Assembly (NCBI RefSeq): GCF_001632365.1
Contig: NW_024468580.1
Location: forward strand, 62,001-126,000
Length of the DNA: 64,000 nt
Source of the DNA: Laetiporus sulphureus 93-53
Taxonomy: Eukaryota > Basidiomycota > Agaricomycetes > Polyporales > Laetiporaceae
Reading direction: 5' to 3'
Below, one piece after another: positions 46,050 through 57,857 of this stretch. Positions within the stretch are counted from its first letter, which is position 1. The number at the start of each line of letters is the position of its first letter. Under the pieces are notes generated by a model. The model was given only the letters and a program-made list of their open reading frames with translations, did not search any database and was not told where the DNA came from. The translations under genes and the position numbers were made by a program.

Positions 46050-46225
46050 TTGAATGGCAGCTCGCATTGGACATGTGATCCCTCGAAATGTGATTTGCCT
46101 TGAACGTGCGATGCCTTGAAAGACAGTTCACGTTGAATGCACAATGACTCGAAAGATGACTTGTCTTGCACGTGTGATGGTTTGCATTGAATATGCAATG
46201 TCTTATAAGGCAGCTTGCCTGAGAT
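46050..46225 (-). repeat. 33-bp minisatellite (11-residue repeat in a minus-strand frame)
   Basis: About five units of 33 bp built on TTGAA(T/C)GTGCAATGCCTTGA. On the minus strand they read as 11-residue repeats such as ASHVQGKSHFE, GSHVQCELPFK and SLCIQRELSFK inside a 93-codon open frame (45953-46234). Whether the frame is translated is unknown. Confidence 0.75.
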
Positions 46226-46790
46226 CTGTGACACCTTGCCACCAAAATTAACATTTGGAGATCTGTCTAAACACTTCTGTCACTTCAAAGGAAAAATTTC
46301 CTCATCATCCTCATCATCCTCATTATCTAAACTGGCTTCAGATCAAGAGTGCTGTGGAGTTCAGGGAGTGATGAATGACTTAGGAGAGCTAGTCTTCCAA
46401 GTAAGGACAATTGAAGCTAAAGTGTTCCGTGCTTCATCCGTGATTGGAGGATGTGGCCTTGATACCACAAAGGGGACACTGAAAGTCATGTTGATGAAGT
46501 GGAGGATAACGAAGTAGAAATGTGCATGGGAGAGGACACGGAAAAAATTGTGGAATGGATGGTCAAAATGGTGGGAAGATCTGGGCGTGTGGCTGTTCAG
46601 CGAGGTCTTCAATGCAATAGGAACCAATTCGTACTCGTAGAGGGCATCACCACAAAGCTAGATTTTCTTGAAATGAAATCATGTGCTGTTCAAAGACATA
46701 CAGTTATTGTGATGGAAAGACACTGTGGCACTGGTTATCAGCAGTGCATGCGTAGTTGTGTTCGGACATGTCAAAAAATGGCTTGAATGG
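46215..46790 (+). CDS. Two overlapping unrecognised open frames
   Basis: Frames 46215-46517 (100 codons, with a Ser run ISSSSSSSSLSK) and 46499-46786 (95 codons, MEDNEVEMCMGEDTEKIVEW) overlap by 19 bp. A single intron or frameshift could join them. No family recognised; the gene call itself is weak. Confidence 0.25.
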
Positions 46791-47639
46791 TGCTGTGCAT
46801 CAGGATAAGACCCCAGTGACCAGCTTTAAGGAGGGCATGCATATCTGGACATACTGTGACACTATACATGAGCAAAGGGCAATTGAAAGAATGATCATAC
46901 TGACACATTAAAATGTTGAGAGGAGTTTCTAGATCAAGAGAATCCTTTGACAGACCCCAATGCCACTCATATGCATGCATTTGAGGTTAAGATTAATTGT
47001 TGTGAAGCTATTGTCAGGGAAAAAGGCTCACAAAATGTATCTATCTCTTCATTGCTAGTGAAATGAGGTGATAGGGCAGAGCGGGGGATTCATTGTTGAT
47101 GGCCTTGCTAGAGAGCAGTTTCAACAGAACGGGATACATTGTAGCTTCAGAGGTAGATGCAGACAGCTCAAAATTGTGGTTTTCAGTGAAGACCATGGCT
47201 AGCTAGAGAGAGCGATTGCTGCTGGTATGCAGTGAAAAATTGATGTGGATGCGTGAACCATGGCATGCCTCAGCCATTCAACAGTAGTGACGCTGTCACG
47301 TGAGAAGACCTTATGATTTATATTTGGATCATATGCCGTAACTATGACAGAAAGCATAGCTACAATCTGGCCAACTATGATCATGACAGGATAGTAGTGC
47401 ATAATTGATATGTAGACTTTGGGCGGAATGGAGACTAGGTTAGTGAATGATTATTGAATGGCAAGTTGAATCTGAAAAAAGGAAGATGGTTTATCCAGAG
47501 TCAATGAAGAAACTTCTCTGAGATCATGGATATGAAATTGGGATGTGCATGATGCACCTGTGCCATGCAATGTGCATGTACACCAGGAGTTCTAATGTTG
47601 TTGTGATTGTAAAGCTAACTTTGTCGCATCTAACACTAT
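46791..47639. other. No recognised gene
   Basis: Short frames only, on both strands, with no matched repeat. Confidence 0.3.
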
Positions 47640-49152
47640 GGACGACAACACAATGACTTCAGTTTCTCATACTCGTGTTGATGATAGCTTACAATGAAAA
47701 CCTTCGAGGAACAAGAAATATGCACCACCCAGATTTGATTCAGTCTCACCTGAACAAGTCAACAAGTGTCACAGAAAGCCAGAGTCTCTTGGCTCAAAGA
47801 CATACACTCCCCAGAAGCAGGCTCTGCAACCTCAAATGAATTCAAAGTTGACAGATACACCATCTGGAAGAGTCTATAGGAAGCCCAGGCTTTCTGAAGC
47901 AGAGAAATTACAGCTCTTGGATCTGTTTTCCCTGGGTGAACTGCATTGTGTTGTGACATTGATACCTCCTGAAATGTGTCTCAATGACGTGGCACACATC
48001 ATGCCTTGAGCATCGCCAGACCATAAGGTATGACACATTACTGAAACAATATTGTTACTGCTTACATGTATTGATGGCTTCTGCTGGTTGAACTGAACAT
48101 TGGGCTTCTCCCTCAATCATTGAATGTGGACACCAGTCAGAATCTTACTTGCAGTAGGTCTTCCCATGTCATTCATTCCACAGCTCTTAATTTTGTTTTT
48201 AGTGTCTAAAGACATGCACAGCCAATTTGATAATGGACACACCACCTGGATTATGTCAGAAGCAGTCTTGTTTTGGCTGCTGCAAAAAATCATTCAGCTT
48301 CAGAAACTTCCATTGTGTCAGCGCTGTGGTCATTTAGGGAGGGTAAATATCAGGACATATTGAATGACAAACTAACTAATCACACTCATGATCATGAATA
48401 CCCAGGTATTTGAACCACGCATCTGGGAGTACAACATTATCTCACTGACAGACCACTGCCCCCACATCGTTTATCACAATCTGGATGCAGCACCTGAAAT
48501 GATTGCACCTCCATATGAAATAAAGATCCAAAGCCAAGTCCACCCACTCTTTGTGTTCATTAACACATGCACAAAGATTAGGAGGTGAGAGAAAAAAGAT
48601 TCTGATTGACATGTTCCTCTTGTGCATTGAGTCGTGCTCTCTACAATGACTTGGAATTGGTTTGGGAAGATACCCGAGCAGATTGTGCAGGCATTCAGTG
48701 ATGGTGTCAAGGATGTGTTTGACAACTTTGATTGGGACACTCTCAAATTCAAATTCGAAGGCATAGACCTGAGTGAGCAATCTGTGTTGGAAGATGAGGG
48801 GGATCATGCCAGTTCGTCCTTCCATCCATTGTGCCTACCTATCAAAGGCCATCATTTCAGCCATCCTGTACTGATACAAGATGATGCAACCACAGAGTCG
48901 AGCCAGTCACCTTCCCCTCCATCTTCTTCTTCACCAAACCATAGCAGGAAAGGTTGCATTAAATGTGTGCGCCTCGTAGTTCACTGGTCTGCAACAGAAG
49001 TGGGCCTTTCAGACAGCAATGACTTTCCCATTATGGAGGCAGGCCTTTCAGACAGCAGTGACTTTCCCATTATGGAGGTGAGCCTTTCAGACAGTGACTT
49101 CCCCATTATGGAACCCCCCTCATCTGCGACAGCCTCGAGCACCAGCAATTAG
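47640..49152 (+). CDS. Unknown-function gene, several exons, C-terminal triple repeat
   Basis: Coding-like blocks: APPRFDSVSPEQ and YRKPRLSEAEKLQLLDLFSL (47720-47940), MWTPVRILLAVGLPMSFIP (48124 on), LPLCQRCGHLGRVNIRTY (C-x2-C), VFEPRIWEYNIISLTDHCPH (48409-48470) and the last frame 48634-49152 with WNWFGKIPEQIVQAFSDGVK. The final part is Ser/Pro-rich and holds three copies of a 12-13 residue repeat, (V/A)GLSDSxDFPIME. I recall the WFGKxPEQ block from Agaricomycete proteins of unknown function. Introns are needed between blocks; at least one stop (after 47690) may be real damage. Confidence 0.45.
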
Positions 49153-49320
49153 CACTGCTTATTCTATTTTATGAAAGCGACCTTCGCTGGTGAGGATGGA
49201 CCAGGGGCCTTGATCTGTATTCCTATGCCCTTGCATGACACAATCTGCACTGAGCGCTGTGCATGTATACACCCATGCAGACCCTTCTCCCAGTATGGTT
49301 ATACTTGTAGCTATTGCTTG

Positions 49321-49392
49321 TGATGCTTCAATCTGTGCATGCTCGTGATGCTTCAATCTGTGCATGCTTGTGATGCTTTAATCTGTGCTCGC
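49321..49392 (+). repeat. 25-bp tandem repeat, three units
   Basis: TGATGCTTCAATCTGTGCAT plus GC(T/C)(C/T)G, at 49321, 49346 and 49371, the last partly degraded. Flanked by GTAGCTAT(T)GC-type motifs that also recur. Confidence 0.85.
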
Positions 49393-49446
49393 ATAATGGT
49401 TATGTTTGTAGCTATGCTATATATACATGGTTATGCAGCTATGCTA

Positions 49447-52400
49447 TTACACATAGGAAGACACAGTAAGTGTCTGTTCATACAAACAGAAAAGCGGCTT
49501 AGGATCAAAAGTCAGGTCAGTACTCCTGGGTATGTTGAGCTTCATAGGCCATGAACAATGATAACAATGATGATGGACCTTTGCCAGAGACTTGAAAATG
49601 TATGTATATTTGTCCCACTCCTGTCGGATTGCATGGGAAGATAAGCAGCTGGAAGTGATAATCTCTACCTGCACGTAAAGTTCCTTAGAATATATGCTAG
49701 CTCCGAAGTCAGGATAATCTGTAAATGGGTCAGCGATGGATATTGGCCTGGTCTTGTACCTGTGCACCACCAACAGCAGGTGGGTGTGTGGCTTTTTCTG
49801 GCTGTAATCTGCCACTGGAGGAGAAAAGGCCTCATGAATTATGCCCGAGACTGGCGTACGATTCGCTGTCTCATAAAAAAGAACACCAGACTATTAGATT
49901 CTCCAGAGCGATTAACAGAATAATGAATGCCTCCTTGCGTAAAGTGGTGATAATTAATTGCTCTTGGCCCACCACCCCAATGGTGCAACTCTCTGGAGAG
50001 AATGACTGTCATTGCTGATAATGCATCAGATATATCGGCTTCGAGTTCTCGCCAATTCCTCCAGTCTGTTGAGACATCTGTGGCTGTGGCAGCCAAGCTA
50101 TCTCTCAAGTTCAGGAAACTACAAATATCTGTTCAGAGTGTTCCTCGCTCGTCATCCTGGTAACAGGTCTCGATGATTGATGCAGTCTCTCATAGGACAC
50201 CGGGGTGAGCACGCTTCATGAAGGCCTTCATATTAGCTGCTGCACAGAATGTCTCTAGCATTGTCCTCTCAAGTTGTCCTGTTATAGGAGATCAGCATTT
50301 CTGATACATTCAAGGAACTAATGCTTGCCTAATTTCCCATTGGTGGCTGTTTGCTGAAGGATACCAATAATTCTCTCGAATGGGAACATCCACCATCCAT
50401 AAACTGGCCCAAAATGCGGCAAGAAGTCACCTAAATGGAGAGCATTATGATGATTTGGTCTCAAAGATTGTTCGGGTCACAGGTGCAAGATGCTGGATAG
50501 GTAGCCACACATATGTGCTGTATATATTCTCTGATGCTCTTGTGACGTGCGATAAGAGGTCGCCTGCCTGACGGCACATGCAAGTAGCATGGTTGAGTGG
50601 GCTAATTCATGTCGAGCATCATCCCTAGGATGCAATGGCATAGTCGACCGGCACCAGCACTTCAGCATGAAAACTGGTAGTTCGAACTTGATCATTGCCT
50701 TCCAATGGTCCGCTTTAAGCTTACCGTGTGCCGTGGTGCCGATGTTACAAGGAGGTTCTTTAGAATAGGTCAGACATAATGTAAGGGCAATGTCACCATG
50801 CAAGTGGTCCAAGTCCTATTGCAAGAATACTGAGGAACTTGCATGTCTTCAGATAACCATGTCTTCATGTTGTGTGGATTTCGCACATTCATCAACAAAC
50901 TCATCTCCAATCAACAACTCAGGTAATACATGAGTGACCATGGACTCGGCCGTCAAGGAGCTTCTGGCAGTGGGAGCCATAAGTACGCTGTTCTGCATTA
51001 AAAGATTGGTGACTTTCTGTCGCTTGTTGCAATGACTACTCACTAACAACACATTCACCATAACAATTTTCTTCAGCTTTCTCATGGGACCCCAGAAGAA
51101 TTGATCCACACCTCAGTTGTGACATACAGATCATAGAGTTCCCCTCAAATTTCATCCCAACTGTTTGGTGGTTGAACCAGATATCAGTAGGTGTTTGATC
51201 TTCCTCACTTGCAGAAGAACCTTCAAATGGCACTCGTCATCCATGTCAGATGGTTTAACATCAATGCTGATGTTGATATCATCATTATATGGATCAGCAG
51301 CTGGCATATCCATTTTGATGATGGTATGAGCGTGATACTGCACCAGACCAAGGAAGAGGTTGTGCATAGCATCAACAATAATGCTTCGTGTCGGGTCCCA
51401 ATATGGCAGATGCATAAGTTCAGACCATCTCACTCTGTTTCTCTTAAACAGCGTGCTTCACCAGATCTTCATCAGTGTGTTCTGCCATTCCTGTACAGCC
51501 TTGAACACATCTGATCATGTCTTCATCCTTCAGGTATGCATATCGATGTTTTTGATCTTCTGCTTGGTCAAGAAGCATAACGCACAAAAGCACTTCATAA
51601 AATGGCTGGCTGAGCCTGATACTTTTCTGCTGGCTGGGAGGTCAGTTATGATGAGAGCCAAAACTGACCGCAAGCACCTTCCATGAGGATATCTGTAAGT
51701 CCACGTAAACCAGATGCCATCCTTCCAGGAGATGAGCAACTTGTTCATGAATGGGCAGAGGAAATGATCAATTTCCTCTTTAGATGGCTCTTTCAGTCCA
51801 GGAATGATGCCCATCAAGTAAATGGTTTCTAGCTAATATCTCAGGCTGGGAGGTAAAAGCAAACATCACATAGCGACTGACCCTGTCAATACTGACCGGC
51901 CCACAATCTTGTTCAGGTAAGGATTAAACCAATCCACTGACAGACCCCACAAGAGTCTGATTTCATGGCCTTCACCAGACAAGAAGGGCTTTCCATTGCC
52001 ACACTTGAGATCATGGATTATAGCACCACCACGAATGTCATAGATGTGACCAGATTGTACAATCACGCTCCCCAGCACGAGAGCATCTTCAATGCCTCAT
52101 CTGCACAGCAAACCTCTCATAAATGAGTCGAAGTCCTGCATAATGAATGAGCAGTGAGGGACATGTATACTGTGACCATGATATATGCCATGTGTGGTGA
52201 GCTTGACATTACAAGGAGTGCTGTGAGCAAACTATCAAAACTGGCAACATGCAGGGTACACAGGGATATTGGTGTTGTATGTGGGCTCATACATCAATGA
52301 ACAAGTAGGACATGCTGCAAAAATTGTGACCATGGGATCCAGGCCAAACAATTCGCACATGCTGCGAATGTCTGTAGGAAAGCTCTTGAGGAGTCCCTCT

Positions 52401-53530
52401 TCCTGCATCGTCCCCCCACTGCCTTGTCGTAATGCAGATTCAATGATAAGCTTGAGCATACATAAAGCAAAATTGCACGATCTGCGAGTAACCTGCCTGA
52501 GCAGATTGAGAACCAGCACAGTGAAGACAGAGAGAAGGAGGAGAGGATTAACACGGTCAAGGGGATGACTAAAATGCTTGTCTATTGATTGTGAGTATAT
52601 ATGACATTGCCTGATGTAGACATTAACTGACTTGTGTTGATGATCGCACCAGATGAAGTCGCTGCAGGATTCGGTGAATGATCTACCATTCTAGACAACC
52701 AAGACTCTAGCAGTTCATGCTGTTCATAAAGCTGCTGTAGCATTTCAGACTGTAACAGGCACAATGCAGAGCCATGTGGTCTGTTAGCAGTGTCAAGAAC
52801 AACATTTATGGCTTCCAAAAACCACCACTGCTTTGTTTGCAAGCGCTTGGAGGCATCAAGTGCCTGCCTGCTGTTCTGCTCAGACTCCATCCCTTTGCTA
52901 TACCACTCCATGCAATCACGGGCATGCAGGTCAATTTGTAAATCAAGGAGGAAAAGTTTTTCATAGTCTTCTACCTGCTGATTGGAGAGCTTTTTGCATG
53001 CAGTGTGGCACTCGTTGGAGGATCCCACTGGCACAGGGGCAGAAGCACTGCTGACCCCACCTTCATGTACTGAAGCCTCTGAGCATTCCTCACCAACTGA
53101 TGTCTCTTCTAAGCAACACGGTTTCTCCCAGACCCCATTCAAATGTTCTGGAGAACAAAATGTGTCATTCTGCAATGTATGTGCATAGACTTTGCCCATG
53201 AATGCGTCTCTCTGAGCATAATGGGCTTTTTTCATCGATGAGGCTCCACGCTGTTCATCACAGCCAGAACCCATAACATGTGGTATCCACGACTCTTCCT
53301 GTGGTATATGTCAGGATGCCAGAGACTTGGTGATCACTGATGAAAATCCATCGCACCTTAGAATTTGACACGCACCAATCTTGTGCCTCGTGGTGTCAGT
53401 AGGTGGCATAATTGATGAGCTTTTCGCCACACTGATTCAATGTACATTCACATGAGAACACTTGTTTTGGCATGAGGTTGACACAGTTCAAAAGGATTGG
53501 GAGTCCAGGGGGCAGCTCATGCTCACTGAC
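49447..53530 (-). pseudogene. Tnp2-type (CACTA-like) transposase, introns, degraded
   Basis: Minus strand, N to C: a zinc-finger-like start with FSCECTLNQCGEKLINYATY (about 53440); a long linker frame (52582-53274, 230 codons); CPTCSLMYEPTYN (52235-52519); LWGLSVDWFNPYLNKIVGRS (51866-52078); GIIPGLKEPSKEEIDHFLCP with ALIITDLPASRKVSG and FCALCF (51530-51817); RWSELMHLPYWDPTRSIIVD then AMHNLFLGLV (51152-51433), a hallmark block; EGNSMICM..LRCGSI; GKLKADHWKAMIKFELPVF (50477-50812); and a C-terminal VHRYKTRPISIADPF (49447-49815). This is the order of the large basidiomycete transposases annotated as Tnp2. TIRs and catalytic residues were not identified. Confidence 0.8.
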
Positions 53531-54420
53531 AAACTTTTATATGGATGAGGCAGTGATTTCGCATGTTAGTCAACAGAAAGTCGTGACAATTGTCACTACA
53601 TGATCGTGTACCTTTTATAGTCAGACAATCTGCAGTTGAACCAGCCCTTCTCAGTCTCCTTTTGTTGTCGTGCTGACTCCACGCATTTTTTAACCATCGA
53701 GCTGTCCGTGTTTGATTTCCTGCAGCAAATAGAGAGATCGCGCAACTTTTGATTGAACTAGCCAGGGCACTAATTTGAAAAGTCCGTATGAAGCCCAGTA
53801 TCTCACAGTATCTGTCTACATGCAAATCACAGCCTTCCCATCTGGTTCTCCTCCGAAAAGAAACAGTTTCTAGCCTCCTCATTCTGCCATCGTCTTTTTC
53901 TTTGTAGATGCTGACTTGTTCTTGAGGTACACATGGAGAAAGTCTGCTACAACCCAATTATTCTCATACTTTGTCAAGAATGGATAGTCATTGGCTGCCT
54001 ATCCCTCAAGTAAGCATAAAGAAATACATGATAGGTGTAGGGACTGACCAAAGTGTAGACCGTTTAAAGATCCTGAAATGACTGCTTCAAAAATGATGTA
54101 TGTATTTGCAAATGTGCATCTGCTAAACGATGCACAGTATTCTGCTAATGGTGAGACAATGCATGAGGCCATGAAAATGAGTCCTACTGTATTTGATGTA
54201 TAGTGCCTCTTTCCAGTGCAAAGCATCTCGGAGATTATAGCCACCGTGACCAATGTGAGTGACTTCTCCATTAGGCTTTGGAATAGTTTCACAGGAGTGG
54301 AGAAGTATGGCAGCAGTCAGTGAGAGAGCTGTACTCTCCGGGCAAAACTCATGCCGAGTGAGGGAAAGTGGTGGCATGACCAATTGTTGAGATTGAAAAT
54401 AAACTCACATGGTATGAGGA
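53531..54420 (-). other. Unrecognised minus-strand coding relic
   Basis: Frames 53523-53957 and 54123-54383 contain blocks such as CPESTALSLTAAILLHSCET and IGHGGYNLRDALHWKEALYI that look coding, but I recognise no family. They could be an upstream gene or accessory gene of the Tnp2 element. Confidence 0.35.
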
Positions 54421-54749
54421 TGAAACTGACGCTGTGTTCGGTAGCATTGGTGAGAGGGAGGCATGGCTATCAATCAGACTGCTGTGATGTGGGCACCTTG
54501 ACATACCTATGATCACGGTGACCTTATATAAGGCTAGAACTGTTAGAGAGGGATGTGAGGGCTGCCACCTGCAAAGCTATGTCTTAGGCATCACGATACC
54601 TTGGAACAATAGTGGTGGATTTACCTGCACGAAAAGCATACATGACAGATCTATACATGTACACCCACTGTTCACCCCATATGCATCGTCAGTGTCAGCC
54701 ATCTAGAGCAATGCCATGAAAATATGGAAGAATGATATAAACAGACTTG

Positions 54750-57580
54750 AATAATTAGTTTCGACCTCAGGACAATAGAGGCGGATGACATACCTCCACC
54801 ACACAGAGCCTGCTGTGCTGAGCAGCCAGAGGTGCAAGAGGCACAAGTGGGGAGACAATGGATGAGGAACCACTAGGCATCATTGGTGTTCACCATCTGG
54901 AGTGATGGAAATCTGGGAGAATGATACTAAACAGAATAATTAGTTGTCGATCTCAGAACAATGGATGTTGACTTACCTGCACAGAAGACATACACGACAC
55001 GTGGAGAGACAATGAATGATCATGTTATGCATCATCGGTGTTCACTACCCAGAGTGATGGAAAGCCAGGCTGCAGTGCTAAGCAGCGTACAGAAGAATGA
55101 TAATGAACTGTTTGGACAATAAGTGTCAGCCAGAAAGTGTAGTGATGATGAGCCCACTGCTCTGATCAGCCAGAGGCACTCAAGTGGGGAGACAATGAAT
55201 GAGGAGCACTATGCATCATCGATGTTCACCATCTAGAGTGATGTGATAGAAATCCAGGAGAACAATATGGATGGAGTTGGATAATTAGTGTTGACCTAAG
55301 CAGCCGGAGATGCAATAGGAGGACAATGGACAGGGAGCACTATGCATTGTCGGCAATCACTATCAAGACAATTAATGTTGATCTCAGGACAATAGAGGCT
55401 GACTTACCTGAAGAGAGCTCACTGCTCCGAGTACCTGGAGACAGGAGCAGAGAGACAATGGACAAGCACCACTCGCATCATTGATGTTCACCATTGAAGC
55501 AATGGAAAGCTGGGCTGCATCGAGGAAGATGGGTGTCTTAGCAGACAGAGCACTAAGAGGGAGAATAGACATACCTGGCATAGATGCATATGCTGGATCA
55601 AAAACAAATGCATGGCAGGGAATGACTTAGGAAAGCATGAGCGGATGATGCATGTGATGGTGGATGGCATCGAACAGATAAGGAGCTATGACTTCTTGTC
55701 ACTGTGGTTTATGGACAAATGATGTGTGCAACGGTGGACAGCATTGGATGGATGATGTCCCATGACATCTTTTAGCTGCAGTGGTCAATAAACCCGTGAT
55801 AGGAGAACGGCGAGGATGAGGACGAGGACTGTTCATTTTTTTGCACTCAAGCAAACTGAATGGTAATTTTATTTCAATGCTATGCTAGAAGACTATGATG
55901 TCCATGCTGACGATGCTTCCACTCAATGGACATGACGCTGAAGAGGCCACCCCACCAAGTGGGCAGCCATCACCATGGCAGGTGGTGAAGAGAAAAGGGC
56001 ACCCAAGAGAACGCTGGGGGTAATATAAAGTTTTTTGTTCAGGGCAGGTCTGCCACTTCCTGATCAGGATATATGTTCCCACCCCCACATGTGCACCACC
56101 ATCAACACGGCTCAATCGCAAAGCAAGAAAGACAGAAAAACCACAGTCCAATCCCGAAGCAAGAAAGAGGGACAAAACACAGCCCAATCACAAAGCAAAA
56201 AAGACAGAAAAACCACAGCCCAATCGCAAAGCAACAAATCCAAACAGTGGTGCACAGGTGGAGATGAGAACATATATCCTGATCAGGAAGTGGCAGATCT
56301 GCCCTGAACAAAAAACTTTATATTACCCCCAGCATTCTCTTGAGTGCCCTTTTCTCTTCACCACCTGTCATGGTGATGGCTGCCCACTTGGTGGGGTGGC
56401 CTCTTCAGCGTCATGTCCATTGAGTGGAAGCATCGTCAGCATGGACATCATAGTCTTCTAGCATAGCATTGAAATAAAATTACCATTCAGTTTGCTTGAG
56501 CGCAAAAAAATGAACAGTCCTCGTCCTCATCCTCGTCATTCTCCTATCACGGATTTATTGACCACTGCAGCTAAAAGATGTCACGGAACATCATCCATCT
56601 GATGCTGTCCACCATTGCACACATCATTTGCCCACAAACCACAGTGACAAGGAGTCATAGCTCCTCATCTGTTCGATGCCATCCACCGTCGCACACATCA
56701 TTCACTCATGCTTTCTGCACTTTTACAAGTCATTCCTCGCCACACATTTGTTTTTGATCTGGCATATGCATCCATGCCAGGTATGTCTATTCTTCCTCTT
56801 AGTGCTCTGTCTGCTAAGACACCCATCTTCCTTGATGTAGCCTGGCTTTCCATCGCTTCGATGGTGAACACCAATGATGTGAGTGGTGCTTGTCCATTGT
56901 CTCTCTGCTCATGTCTCCAGGTACTCAGAGCAGTGGGCTCTCTTTAAGTAAGTCAGCCTCTATTGTTCTGAGATTGACATTAATTGTCTTGATAGCGATC
57001 ACTGATGATGCATAGTGCTCTCTGTCCATTGTCCTCCTATTGCATCTCTAGCTGCTCAGGTCAACAGTAATTATCCAACTCCATCTGTATTGTTTTCCCA
57101 GATTTCTATCGCATCACTCTAGATGGTGAACATCGATGATTCATAGTGCTCCTCATCCATTGTCTCCTCACTTGAGTGCCTCTGGCTGTTCAAAGCAGTG
57201 GGCTCATCATCACTGTGCTTTCTGGCTGACACTTATTGTCCAAACAGTTCATTATCATTCTTCTGTATGCTGCTTAGCACTGCAGCCCAGCTTTCCATCA
57301 CTCTGGGTAGCGAACACCGATGATGCATAACGTGGTCATCCATTGTCTCCCCACTTGTCATGTATGTCTTCTGTGCAGATAAGTTAACATCCATTGTTCC
57401 GAGGTCGACAACTAATTATTCCATCTAGTATCATTCTCTCAGATTTCCATCACTCCAGATGGCAAACACTGATGATGCCTAGTGGTTCCTCATCCATTGT
57501 CTCCCACTTGCACCTCTGGCTGCTCAGCGCAGTCAGCTTTCCATCATGTAAGCTTTTCGTGCAAGTAAGTACTAGTCGTC
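54750..57580. repeat. Giant palindrome 2 (foldback-like) with satellite S in both arms
   Basis: Left arm about 54750-56100, right arm about 56225-57580, centred near 56165. Mirror landmarks: TTTTTTGCACTCAAGCAAAC at 55838 and its inverse near 56490; the inverse of CAGGTATGTCTATTC at 55570 and the direct form at 56780; CTTCTGTGCAG(G/A)TAAGT near 57370 and its inverse near 54980. Each arm includes 3-4 S units. The arms are related to palindrome 1 and to the single arm at 42423. Mirror-image open frames in the arms are not genes. Confidence 0.85.
56103..56234 (+). repeat. 36-bp tandem repeat at centre of palindrome 2
   Basis: About 3.6 units of 36 bp, each with CAATC(G/C/A)(C/A)AAAGCAA and AAAGACAGAAAAACCACAG-type sequence. 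Unrelated in sequence to the palindrome 1 centre but identical in period. Translated on the plus strand it is a 12-residue repeat (AQSQSKKDRKTT). Confidence 0.9.
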
Positions 57581-57840
57581 TACTATTGTCCCAGGCTCGA
57601 TGCTAATTGTTCATATGTTCTGTGCAGGTTTGGCTGTCTTTCTCTATTCCAGCTACAAGTTTGCCACCTCTTTGCTTGCCTGGAGTGATCTCACAATCTG
57701 TCATACGCACCATCATGGTGGTGGAAGGTCCCGAGCGTAGCTTAGTGCTATCTCACCCTCTCTCAAACACCCTCTCTCATTCACATTTGAGATATAAAGT
57801 CTTGGCCCATGCCAGTTCAGGGCCTCTAAACCATCTGTCC
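57581..57840 (+). other. Boundary of palindrome 2, no clear gene
   Basis: A last S-like unit joint near 57568 and a plus-strand frame with LAVFLYSSYKFATSLLAW-type sequence near 57633 might be an exon of the next gene. Not decisive. Confidence 0.25.
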
Positions 57841-57857
57841 CCATTAATCACTTGCAG

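Noticed and set aside
56035..56311. Open frames on both strands (90 and 69 codons) across the centre of palindrome 2, both starting MFRAxLPLPDQDICSH
   Set aside because: They start in mirror-image arms and are open only because of the palindrome and the 36-bp repeat; no evidence for a protein.
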